Assembly (NCBI RefSeq): GCF_022751215.1
Contig: NZ_JAICDG010000001.1
Span: forward strand, 744,001-808,000
Length of the DNA stretch: 64,000 bases
Origin: Actinomadura terrae
GTDB taxonomy: Bacteria > Actinomycetota > Actinomycetes > Streptosporangiales > Streptosporangiaceae
Direction: 5' to 3'
Of this stretch, positions 12,501 through 18,319 are shown in pieces. A program made the position numbers and the translations under genes. Below the pieces are notes generated by a model. The model was not told where the DNA came from, did not search any database, and worked only from the letters and a program-made list of their open reading frames with translations. How positions within the stretch are numbered: position 1 is the first letter of the stretch; each line of letters starts with the position of its first letter.

Positions 12501-13614
12501 TGGGCTTGCAGAGCGCGGCCGGGTCGTTCAGGTCGAGCGCGGGGATCGGCGTGGTGAGCTGGCGGAAGAAGCCGGGCAGCTTCGGCGCGCCGAGCGCGAC
12601 GTCCAGCAGGACGAGGCTGCGCGGGCCGTCCGCCGGCTTGAGCGTGACCGCGAACAGCGGCTTGCCGGGCGGCTGCGGCGGTTCGTCGTTGTGCAGCTCG
12701 CGGTCGCCGTCGCGGCCCCAGGCGAACGTGCTGCCCGCCGTCACCGGATCGGTGCCCGTCAATGTGGCGACGAACGCGGCGCGGCCAAGCCCCGCGCCGC
12801 CCGCGCCCTGGCGCATCAGCAGCAGCGAGAAGCGGGTGGAGGCGGGCAGGCTCACGCTGAGGCCGGGCAGCGCGAACGCGGCGCCGGGCGCGGCCGCCTG
12901 CCAGTCGAGGCGCACCTCCTCGATGCCGTCCCCGATGATCATGCGCAGCGTGACCTGCTGCTCGCCCGCCGGGCTGCGGTCGCCCAGGTTCGGGACGAAC
13001 TGCCCGAGCAGCCTGTTGAGCGCGCCCTCCTTCCACTGGAGGACCAGGCACGTTCTGCCGTCCGCCTGGTGGAAGCCGACCGTGGCGCTGTCGACCACCA
13101 CTCCGGTGTCGGCGATCTGCACCGGATAGGGAAGCGCAGCGCTGAACGGCGTGTCGGAGCGGATGCCGTCCTTGCTGGCGGTCCCGCTGAGCTTCGGCAC
13201 CGCGAGCTCGACGAACGGTCGTCCGGGGTCGGGCTCGTAGCGGGCGTCGCCGCCGCCGCTCACCTTGCGCATGGCGCGCAGCAGTTTCGGGCCGAACCGC
13301 AGCGCCACGGGCGCGTCGGTCACGCGCAGCACCGTGTGCGGGACGAAGTCGATCTCCAGGCCCAGCCCCTGGGGATCGTCGGTTCCGCCGCTGTCGCGCT
13401 TCAGCACCAGGCTCACCGCGTCGAGCCCGGGCAGCCCCAGGACGAGATCCTGCTCCAGGAGCAGGCGGCTCACCAGGTTGACCTTGTCGGGCTGGACCGT
13501 CGTCTGCGGCGGCTCGATCCAGATGTGCGCGAGGACGGCGGGGTCGGCCGGCCTGGGCAGGAAGGGCGGCCACTTCTCGCCCAGGTAGTCCTTCAGGGAC
13601 ACGAATATCGTCAT
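3571..13614 (-). CDS. Giant beta-rich protein (3347 aa), unknown function
   Basis: Single uninterrupted frame of about 10 kb. The chosen start is the ATG at 13614, which overlaps the phospholipase D-like stop as ATGA and has a G6 ribosome site about 10 bases upstream; a GTG at 13632 is the alternative. No signal peptide is visible. Residues about 1-1350 consist of many short alternating-hydrophobic strands (for example VDLGLVGMRISATARVAF and LVFTTIRLTFRFSLEISF), a pattern of amphipathic beta-strands like long lipid-groove or barrel-like proteins. A CC pair sits near residue 1220. About residues 1620-1880 include two segments ending in fibronectin-III-like patterns (YVYTITPVDFSG, VYVEWSEP). 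The C-terminal third is Pro/Ala/Arg-rich with no motif I know. Translational coupling to the PLD gene suggests co-function. Confidence 0.85.
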   Translation of the reverse strand: MTIFVSLKDYLGEKWPPFLPRPADPAVLAHIWIEPPQTTVQPDKVNLVSRLLLEQDLVLGLPGLDAVSLVLKRDSGGTDDPQGLGLEIDFVPHTVLRVTDAPVALRFGPKLLRAMRKVSGGGDARYEPDPGRPFVELAVPKLSGTASKDGIRSDTPFSAALPYPVQIADTGVVVDSATVGFHQADGRTCLVLQWKEGALNRLLGQFVPNLGDRSPAGEQQVTLRMIIGDGIEEVRLDWQAAAPGAAFALPGLSVSLPASTRFSLLLMRQGAGGAGLGRAAFVATLTGTDPVTAGSTFAWGRDGDRELHNDEPPQPPGKPLFAVTLKPADGPRSLVLLDVALGAPKLPGFFRQLTTPIPALDLNDPAALCKPTVFDPADLHDGWTATLSVNLDAGGGAFTLPFLKQGQGADSQFLQLYLRTPLDGLPITLPQGEVSFDIGMRLRVLSLSFDLLCRLTFSLSTFALKVDHDQGIELRAPEAEREFPDLFGMRWRFKGRPLEDKSFHYFTIATKDYHYQIQQPEGAVLELDFTRASEEPITFSVRDFALTPKGVNLAATVTDRPARLNGLRTRFRFTDSGFVIRENRIADFTIAGSGPLPPDLVGDATADIALQFAQRDGGNLTLVQGAANLRGVKLLDCKGTRFQFSVDALGLRFVDDGAFHLYFTVTGSAQFVLAPGDDADGPLALLGKTRIDLVQCPLTGDARVIAKHVKFLVELPKPKSFNFLGCFEMELRAIGFVPQCEFFDGDGAMQVTGQLKFAQGPGDTPDSRPDYHELFIGLPAPGEFVPRIHFTHLAVNLAIGSAFRLHGVVDFVDEPDQTGLVGEGLVEIHGLPTLAASFGFLRVRRGAGQPWLRAWFLYLEIRQVSFMIPVIQIYLREIGMGFGYRYTIASIKAADAEHDVKKLLKTLEGLSRTQGDLSKRDRWAVDLEDAGQDPRWTIVLRAMISQTSASASPLRYEAAAEADLACIFLVDAIIAFRSDLTFFMAVRGWFNTNYADYVNNVDGARENPILSGFVLLSPRQKRFLAHISKPEGGKPGKHPPLPDFVRDAIGNSRFSATLLIEPGLFHYELGWPNMLRWHTKLGPLAVEIEGGFIFRVSTTEMVLGTSFLARGRLELSAGVDLGLVGMRISATARVAFGARYIGVIDFRDPTGNSAVYGAIGLEVQVTFAIEFWIKIPLVFTTIRLTFRFSLEISFSAGLEIGVKGLSIPGVRGHGTVGISCCGHSLQANVKVAFQEDNVQAALDRTKEFLSLGLEATEVDPVPGTEGALGAAPDIARMLPTPQHVLPPRALAPLLGMAPSVEADVFHVPGYVIFVLRDAPSWDAEHKIYFALLPQGERLHRDAQGRLVLDEDGFPVAEPEPGFLPPPPAQNTVPTKDFALRVPKPAAGETYTLLHYEPLPTPQFVDVSGAVTAGQPISWAVDWAARLYAGSAERRVVNQTTGEPGDPTKLGDGLSLAQHVGNAFKQQYTGSGDTAVGRPVGDPGALPGYRPPVSDPRVRNPSDSSFEAAVRGAFEQFSGSPFLKHDTQELYEQLLESAFSTGTTIYAPNGTAQDEGDPGTVGAVQADQQAHQMRGVIIHDIISDLRAFHAEGSQAERDKIAAGSLAFRMGLVFAVKSADGRRPAWLDQVATGPDVQPSISQRERPEATAPGSTSESVRSFNVAQAQFNLFPPEFEQVRQYSDASTIALSWELGWRRPAAPGMTRAQNDPDHHLAHYLVRRRALDGDEAERTTTVKPVKVLHRHTTDVPGVPGLDEAGGAGTDAATPTDTLSLLQPRFQVVDHFPDTAEDRAALPREGRGYVYTITPVDFSGSAGRPLTLIATRYPNTPPAVPVDGDLTVSYSIAPSDLDPAGSAATPQVMPPRQVYVEWSEPAVQNGPPVPVRTYRLIFRRESTVPIGSYGLDSTTQRGRTTGLPTSNARPLPTDIKIDLDHVFGPPGARAAVIPVAKLREAGVLPDGAWRPEAWRVFFQTISDRDVPSALAPVQLLLAAEAVAAPPASPAPTDRIEHTGAPREERRPAELEWLPRPTGFAVVRPEDERAEPGLAHTPMPLATTGGAGVEAAGPFIFTGAIGSIVGFRPHPLGIRAIRFRWNQGPSGDAAYPLELNAGYRLYELNIDAATTDTFASAARLAEELRLRQEVQMLPADDLPLVPGDTLNTSQWEAWYPGAIQRRRRPDPATEGVRDQRGPWYSWQDSYLEWPAWPGVTQPGGRRTAALHPLLERLVERLRALRPGSGTDPQGRISDGYAAALQVSPPTLPNDLADFLASCPPAADRYGWGVLQRLGLAVTFSLHDPATGALRGPKLLELLQKLFTLLGDAGAADPDAAAFAAFRRHLHVELLFQPGHSVQLGERAAEGDDLLALVQISLRPTVRQRLRYRAVTITGRSNADVEVRFTVTAPCSLVERPDTGSGQSELEPQPAPITRTIRLPLNGEAALLLRAAALPATIEVRPSTRLTKDPGPFDPAIASLLIYDQARKLLTARTMLSADQIKLLRRALDPADLQAADNLAGTVRTEDFGPTDERTNHFTVATGALAAVFAAPDDGVPEHVQWLRLKYYLETLNSNDPKVPDTGRVTLPTGESEIAKALPDVLAWTVRFFDASGAVFAGQDGLGATGTGPWVATAYPRAGSPTVATPDAGGRLTYTHLLEDHWAHTLRYYFQPYGRYDLLWQSLRRSPTLFPGRAAAEVGVPAVKVDPAAGGLDVVIERTQAVDAPLILGSRRLDEAATPARPPAPGAIWEVIIAQHHEQTLAEHNQTLARQLAFRRLAFTLLRRFGYTDWYDWVRGFARDHQREVPVRLVEDEFPAIPATLPDRPDHLVLDGAADRDELRGLDLPERVGDFSRGVLALQWRALPFYYEHRLLVIAQTDGTVSPINSVTQRDLTYRSPLPIATVSGADIVWHRLPPFPADVPADAPLQADTRVRSVTIPLRPFWDSLPDDAQARWPGEKPDPAASGANAGATARKLAALPDPEVVYQIVELFSGNIEVQAECFFDAVAGRFTHRQLGKRFLVARTTLAPPAGDLGDFPLTVDLVQVSEEQLSHGYSTANLPLDTRNRVAIDDKGRLLFAGVMTRADRDALVGLTSAPDAAKIRQLYESWYVTEPVSGPAAHLPDRLAPLIDFLPTQTLTLAWQGPSDAAAADLQRLPGDSAFTGAIARIVAQAAGAGPDVITRVEIPVGPEQIPDKLQGKVDLARNAPGTRYTSIGWTGAMTDADAAALRRWATFPEFTQAVEALIVAVRGAATPGDAPVTVPFDVPVRPVQSGLTGVVAEKLLLGAVLMRYHGMMRADDPAALRSSYPGRPDQLALRRLHRTSQGSGMAGRSLVVRARRGSAGPSEQRPIDPADVRADA

Positions 13615-15257
13615 ACCGAGCACGCCCCCCACGGCATTTTCGAGTCGACGTCTGCGAAGAGGTCGTACGTCTCCTGCTCCTTGTCAGAGAGCTTCTTCTC
13701 CGTGGTGGGCAGGATCACGGGGGTGACGCTGGACGGGAGGGTGACACCGCTGCCCGGCGTGCCCCAGGAGGTGTTCCAGACGTTGAGCGCCTTGTTGATG
13801 TCGATGATCTTCTGCTGGTCGGCCGGGGCGAGGCGGAAGGCGTCGCTCCAGAGCCTCACCCGGTACTGCCGCACCAGCGCCGTGTCCTTCTCGTCGTCCT
13901 CGTCGAGGAAGGCCACCGAGTGCTCGATGTCGGTGTAGAGACTCCGCCGGGCGCAATTGGCCGACCCGATGATCGCCCAGTGGTCGTCGACGATGGTGGT
14001 CTTCGAGTGGACCACCACGTCGCGGGTGAACATCCCCAACTGGGCGCGCTGCGGGGGAGTCAGCCCCTTCAGCAGCCCCTGGGTCAGCGCGACCAACGTG
14101 TACGGCGGATACTTCGGATCGGACGGGTCGCGGAGCCCGTTGACGAGGAGCACCTTGAGCTCGGGCTTGGTCGTGACGGCTTCCCGCAGTGCCTTCATCA
14201 GCTCGATCGACCAGAATTGCAGGTCCTCGATGTAGATGTAGCGCTCGGCGGCCTTGATCGCGTTGAGCCAGGCGGTGCGTATCTCGAACAGGCCGGCCGG
14301 AGCGAACGAGATCTTGTCGTTCTCGGGCAACCGGTTGGTGCTCTTGTAGTTGAACTGGGGCAGGGTGCGCAGCGACTGGACGCGGTGTTTGGCCACCGGC
14401 GCGGTCGACAGGGGGCGCGGGCCGAGGGCGGGGGAGCCGGGCGTGTGACTTGCGATGTTCGTGAAGCCCATGCGCAGCGTCCGCACGTTGCGGCCCCTGA
14501 CCTCGTTCCACATATCGCGGAAGAAGTCGTGCATCGCCTGCACCACCGGGCCCTCGACCTTCGCCTGCACGTCGTGCCACTGCCCCGCGGGGTGCGGCTG
14601 GGAGCCGTGGCGGTCGCCCACGAGGTCGAGCCCTCCGGTGTAGCCGATGGCCTTGTCACCGGTACCGAGGATCACCAGCTTGGTATGCGCGGCGCCCGCG
14701 GAGTGGGTCAGGATGTTCACCCAGGCCTTCTCGGCGAGGGCGGGTTCGGTGCGCAACTCCAGGATGGACGCCAAGGTGCCGAGGTTGACGTCGCGGATCG
14801 AGCCCAAACCGTTCTGCACCGCTTTGGTCTGGACGAAATTGTCGGCCATCAGCGCGAACGAGGCCCAGCCCAGTATCCGGACATCGACTCCGGCCTTCGC
14901 CTTCTTCTTGAGCAGGTCGATCAGGGTGGCCGCGGCCCCCGGCCCGTCGAGTGAGAACGGTTTCTCCAGGTCGACTGTCGGCAGATACGTGCCCGACGAA
15001 CCGGGCGCGGGGAGGATCTTGCCTCCCATCAGGTGAAGGTGCCAGCCGGCGATGTAGAGGAACTGCTTGGCGTTCTCCTCCGGCGTCCCCGTGCCCAGCG
15101 TGGCGAGCTGCGCCTTGAGGTCGTCGAAGTAGGTGGTGCCGTCGATCAGCGGGGTGATCTGGCAGCCGGAGAAGGTGGCCGGCATCGGCTCCGACGGGGG
15201 CACGGTGTCGTCGGGCTGGACGAAGTACTTCTTTATCAGGGCATCGATATCGGCCAA
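13611..15257 (-). CDS. Phospholipase D-like protein with two HKD motifs
   Basis: 548 residues, first gene of the minus-strand operon. Two HxKx4D-type motifs are present: HTKLVILGTGD at about residue 191 and HSKTTIVDD at about residue 417, the latter followed by the usual GSAN segment. This is the complete two-motif active site of the phospholipase D superfamily, whose members hydrolyse or transfer phosphodiesters through a phospho-histidine intermediate; substrates range from phospholipids to nucleic acids, and the sequence alone does not decide. There is no signal peptide, so it probably acts inside the cell or leaves by a non-Sec route. The start is TTG at 15257, preceded by a GGGGG stretch; no better start exists nearby. 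The stop overlaps the giant gene's ATG (ATGA). Confidence 0.88.
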   Translation of the reverse strand: MADIDALIKKYFVQPDDTVPPSEPMPATFSGCQITPLIDGTTYFDDLKAQLATLGTGTPEENAKQFLYIAGWHLHLMGGKILPAPGSSGTYLPTVDLEKPFSLDGPGAAATLIDLLKKKAKAGVDVRILGWASFALMADNFVQTKAVQNGLGSIRDVNLGTLASILELRTEPALAEKAWVNILTHSAGAAHTKLVILGTGDKAIGYTGGLDLVGDRHGSQPHPAGQWHDVQAKVEGPVVQAMHDFFRDMWNEVRGRNVRTLRMGFTNIASHTPGSPALGPRPLSTAPVAKHRVQSLRTLPQFNYKSTNRLPENDKISFAPAGLFEIRTAWLNAIKAAERYIYIEDLQFWSIELMKALREAVTTKPELKVLLVNGLRDPSDPKYPPYTLVALTQGLLKGLTPPQRAQLGMFTRDVVVHSKTTIVDDHWAIIGSANCARRSLYTDIEHSVAFLDEDDEKDTALVRQYRVRLWSDAFRLAPADQQKIIDINKALNVWNTSWGTPGSGVTLPSSVTPVILPTTEKKLSDKEQETYDLFADVDSKMPWGACSV

Positions 15258-15272
15258 CAGTCGGCCCCCGTA

Positions 15273-15286
15273 AGGTAAATATACCT
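15273..15286. promoter_or_regulatory. Palindrome before the PLD/giant operon
   Basis: AGGTA-AATA-TACCT, arms of five with a four-base spacer, lies 16 bases upstream of the PLD start codon within an AT-rich patch that is exceptional in this GC-rich region. It could be an operator or overlap the -10 region. It resembles but does not fit the IdeR/DtxR box, because the arm spacing is one base short. Confidence 0.4.
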
Positions 15287-15603
15287 AAATGACGGAATTC
15301 AGCGTTCTGCTTGGTGGGACAGTGGGCGAGTGCCGACTGTGAGCGAAGATCGAGCTCAGGAGCGAATGGCTCTGTATCGAAGAGTGTGGCATGGCGATGC
15401 TCTCACCGGGAAGACCGCGCCCACAACTGCTAGGCCCAATCCGGTCAGTGCTGCTTCCGCTGCCGGATCTTTGTGATCATCCGCCGGGCGGTGCCCGCTT
15501 GATGATCAACTACTTGATTTTCTGGGCTGATTGGTGGCGATTTATCCTGTTTGGTGTTCTTGGGAGAGCCGGGAATATCCTGGGCATTTGGGATTCTGCC
15601 CGG
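15287..15603. other. Intergenic region with a long imperfect hairpin (15474-15508)
   Basis: No convincing gene. Outer arms TGATCATC and GATGATCA (15474-15481, 15501-15508) flank an inner CGGGC/GCCCG stem, giving a 35-base hairpin between two minus-strand genes. There is no T-tract, so it may be a terminator of the GNAT transcript or an operator. Bases 15509-15600 are noticeably AT-richer than the surroundings and may hold promoter elements. Confidence 0.45.
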
Positions 15604-16281
15604 TCAGGGCCGGGGGTCGCGCCAGAGGGGGTAGGTCTCCAGATCGTCCGGGAACCGGATCGGGTTGCCGTGGGGCCGGTAGCCCGCGCGGGCGTAGACG
15701 CCGACCGCGGAGCGTTTCGTGGTGGCCTCCACGTAGGTGGGGACTCCGGCGGCGTCCAACTCCCGATGGCGGTGGGCCAGCAGGGCGGCGCCCAGGCCGC
15801 GCCCCTGATGTCCGGTGCCGGTGCCGAGGATCATCAGGTAGTCGTGCGCGGGTCCCTTCGGGTGGACGTCGTGCATGATCTCGCCGAACTGCGCGAAGCG
15901 GGGGCCATGGCGCCCGCAGACGCGCCGGAGCTCCTCGTCCAAGAAGGTGGCGTCGGGGGCGTCGGACGGCATCCAGACCGCGCATCCGTGGTCACCGGTG
16001 GCGTCGCCCGCCAGGTGCACCGCGCCGACGTCCTGACCGTGCCGGACGAACAGGTGGAGGTAGCCGTAGAGGACCTCGGCCCGGTCGGCGGGGTCGCGGA
16101 TGAGCCAGACAGTGACGGGGTCGTCGGCGAACGCGTCGGTGAGGAGGGCGGCGCAGCGGTCGGCGTCGTCCGCCCCGATCGCGGCCCGCACGCGGGGAGC
16201 GTCGGGCGCGGTGGGGGAGCCGGGCGCAAGAGGGGAGCCGGGCGCGGTGGGGGCGTCGGGCTCGGTGGGGGAGTCAGGCAT
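15604..16281 (-). CDS. GNAT-family N-acetyltransferase
   Basis: 225 residues. The acetyl-CoA binding loop is clear: GTGTGHQGRGLGAALL in the C-terminal half, followed by the usual GVYARAGY segment of the final strands. Transfers an acetyl group to an unidentified amine substrate in the cytoplasm. The start at 16281 overlaps the 3' end of the upstream permease gene by 8 bases, so the two are translationally coupled. The first 30 residues are a Pro/Ala/Ser repeat (PTAPGSPLAPGSP), which may be a linker or an over-long start; a GTG at 16191 would remove it. Confidence 0.85.
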   Translation of the reverse strand: MPDSPTEPDAPTAPGSPLAPGSPTAPDAPRVRAAIGADDADRCAALLTDAFADDPVTVWLIRDPADRAEVLYGYLHLFVRHGQDVGAVHLAGDATGDHGCAVWMPSDAPDATFLDEELRRVCGRHGPRFAQFGEIMHDVHPKGPAHDYLMILGTGTGHQGRGLGAALLAHRHRELDAAGVPTYVEATTKRSAVGVYARAGYRPHGNPIRFPDDLETYPLWRDPRP

Positions 16282-17770
16282 CCTCGTTCTCCTTGGGGGG
16301 TGTCGCGTTGCCGAGGCCGATGCGGTGGTAGGCGGCGCCCGGCCGGTCGCGTCCGAGGTACAGGTGGACGCCACGCGCGAGGCCCAGCAGCGCCGCGAGG
16401 ACGAGCACGCCGGGCAGCAGGCGGGCGGCCGGGGCGCCGGGCTCCACGCCGAGGAGGGTGGCGTAGTGGTCGAGGGTCAGCACGACGACGGCGCCGAGCG
16501 AGACGGCGGACAGGGCGGGGAACACCACTCGGCGCGCGAACGGTTCGCCGTGCGGGTCGCGGGCGAAGAAGCCGAGGACGGCGACGCTGGCCAGGCACAT
16601 CAGCACGGCGACGCCGACGCCCGCGAGCGTGCCCATCCAGAAGAACATCTGCACCAGCGGGTCCCAGCCGAAGGCGACGGCGACGAGCAGCACCGTCGCG
16701 GAGATCGCGCTCTGGCACAGGGACGCGTTCGCCGGGGCGCCCGTCCGGCCGGACGTGACGCTCAGCGCGCGGGGCAGGACGCCCTCGCGGCCCAGCGCGA
16801 ACAGGTACCGGGCGACCGTGTTGTGAAAGGCCAGGCAGGAGGCGAAGAGGCTGGTCACGAACAGCAGCCGCCCCACGTCAGTGATCATCGTGCTCCCCAG
16901 GGAGGAGCCGACCAGGGTGAACATCAGCTCGGCGCCCTGCTCCCGGGCGTCGTCGACGACGTGGTCGGGGCCGGTCGCCACCGAGATCGCCCACGCCGAC
17001 AGCGCGTAGACGGCCGTGCCGAGGACGACCGAGACACGCATGGCCCGCCCGATCGTCCCGGGGCGGCTCTCCTCGGAGTAGTTGGTCGTGTCCTCGACGC
17101 CGACGAAGCTCGTGAACGCGATCACGACCGCGACGGAGACGGCGGGGTTCGCCAGCCCGGACGGCGCGAGCGTCGCCGTGCTCAACTGGCCGTCGTGGGG
17201 GTGGGCGAGCATGACCGCGTCGTAGACGATCATGATCAGGCACTCGGCGGCCATCAGCGTGCCGAGCACGCGCCCGTTGAAGTCCACTCGTAAGCGGCCC
17301 AGGATGAGCACCAGCACCCAGGCCACGGCGCTGTACGTCCACCAAGGCGGATTTCCGAGTCTCGGGCCGAGGAAGCCGTCGGCCACGGCGCCCGTGCCGC
17401 CGAACAGGCCGACCTGCATCGCCGAGTACGACACCAGCGCGACGAACGCGGCGCCGACGCCGGGTATCCGGCCGAGCCCTCGGGACACGTAGGTGTAGAT
17501 CGCGCCCGCCGAGGTGACGTGCGGGCTCATCGCCGCGTACCCGACGATGAACACCAGCAGCAGGACGGCGGTCACGACGAACGCCAGCGGGATCTGCGTG
17601 ACGCCCGTGACCGCCCATCCGGTCGACGCGCCGCCGGCGGTGCTGGCGAGCGGCGCCGCCGCGCCGAGCACGAAGAACACCAGCGCGGTCGAGCCTAAGC
17701 GGTCGCGGGCGAGCGAGGTGGAACCGTGCGCCGGTGGAGAGTGATCGTGGATTCGCACGGGTCCATTCAC
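16274..17770 (-). CDS. APC-superfamily amino acid permease
   Basis: About 498 residues with around 12 hydrophobic segments, beginning STALVFFVLGAAAPLAS, the typical first membrane helix of the amino acid/polyamine/organocation family. The FTSFVGVEDTTNYSEESR segment is the conserved loop after helix 6 in this family. Likely imports or exchanges amino acids or amines at the cytoplasmic membrane; substrate unknown. Start taken as GTG 17770; GTG 17758 in the same frame is equally possible and neither has a strong ribosome site. The 3' end overlaps the GNAT gene by 8 bases, so the acetyltransferase may act on the transported compound (inference). Confidence 0.88.
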   Translation of the reverse strand: MNGPVRIHDHSPPAHGSTSLARDRLGSTALVFFVLGAAAPLASTAGGASTGWAVTGVTQIPLAFVVTAVLLLVFIVGYAAMSPHVTSAGAIYTYVSRGLGRIPGVGAAFVALVSYSAMQVGLFGGTGAVADGFLGPRLGNPPWWTYSAVAWVLVLILGRLRVDFNGRVLGTLMAAECLIMIVYDAVMLAHPHDGQLSTATLAPSGLANPAVSVAVVIAFTSFVGVEDTTNYSEESRPGTIGRAMRVSVVLGTAVYALSAWAISVATGPDHVVDDAREQGAELMFTLVGSSLGSTMITDVGRLLFVTSLFASCLAFHNTVARYLFALGREGVLPRALSVTSGRTGAPANASLCQSAISATVLLVAVAFGWDPLVQMFFWMGTLAGVGVAVLMCLASVAVLGFFARDPHGEPFARRVVFPALSAVSLGAVVVLTLDHYATLLGVEPGAPAARLLPGVLVLAALLGLARGVHLYLGRDRPGAAYHRIGLGNATPPKENEDA

Positions 17771-17941
17771 CGATGATCGCGCCCGGATGTCGATGGCCGC
17801 GCGTTCGTTGAATTTCACTTCCGCCGTCGAATGCTCTGATCCCGGCCCGGTTGCTGGTCTCGGCCTGTCGGCTTCTCTCAACCTGCTGGCTGGTCGCGGG
17901 CCGGTGGGCGCCTCGGCGCGGGGCGGGCCTACTGTTGTGGT

Positions 17942-18298
17942 GTGCGGAATCTTGTGGCCGGGGCGCTCGACGTGTGCGGCGTGCTCGTCTTCGTCGCCAT
18001 CGGACGCGCCTCCCACGAGGAGGCCGGGAGCGTGACGGGGTTCGCCGGTACCGCGTGGCCGTTCCTGGTGGGGCTCGCTGCTGGGTGGGCGGTCGTCCGC
18101 GCGTGGCGGCGGCCGGACCGGTTGGCGCCGGTCGGCGTGGGCGTGTGGATGACGACGGTCGCGGTGGGCATGGTGCTGCGGGTGGTCTCCGGGCAGGGCA
18201 CGGCGTTCGCGTTCGTCCTGGTGGCGCTGGCCTTCCTCGGGCTGGTGCTGCTCGGCTGGCGTGCCGTGGGCACCCGGCTCGTACCGCACCGGACCTGA
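17942..18298 (+). CDS. DUF3054 small membrane protein
   Basis: 118 residues with four hydrophobic segments, matching the pattern of DUF3054 proteins of Actinobacteria, whose function is unknown. GTG start at 17942 with a weak ribosome site. Divergent from the permease gene, with about 170 bases between them, and 21 bases before the fused hydrolase/synthetase gene, with which it may be co-transcribed. Confidence 0.8.
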   Translation: MRNLVAGALDVCGVLVFVAIGRASHEEAGSVTGFAGTAWPFLVGLAAGWAVVRAWRRPDRLAPVGVGVWMTTVAVGMVLRVVSGQGTAFAFVLVALAFLGLVLLGWRAVGTRLVPHRT

Positions 18299-18319
18299 CG
18301 CCCCCCTGAGAGGTCGAGG

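Noticed and set aside
3691-13938. Plus-strand open frame of 3415 codons opposite the giant gene
   Set aside because: It is the antisense of a coding frame in GC-rich DNA; it lacks a ribosome site, and its composition (Arg/Gly/Ala/Val runs) is typical of a shadow frame.
15271-15289. IdeR/DtxR iron box
   Set aside because: Half-sites are spaced four rather than five bases apart and central positions do not match the consensus.
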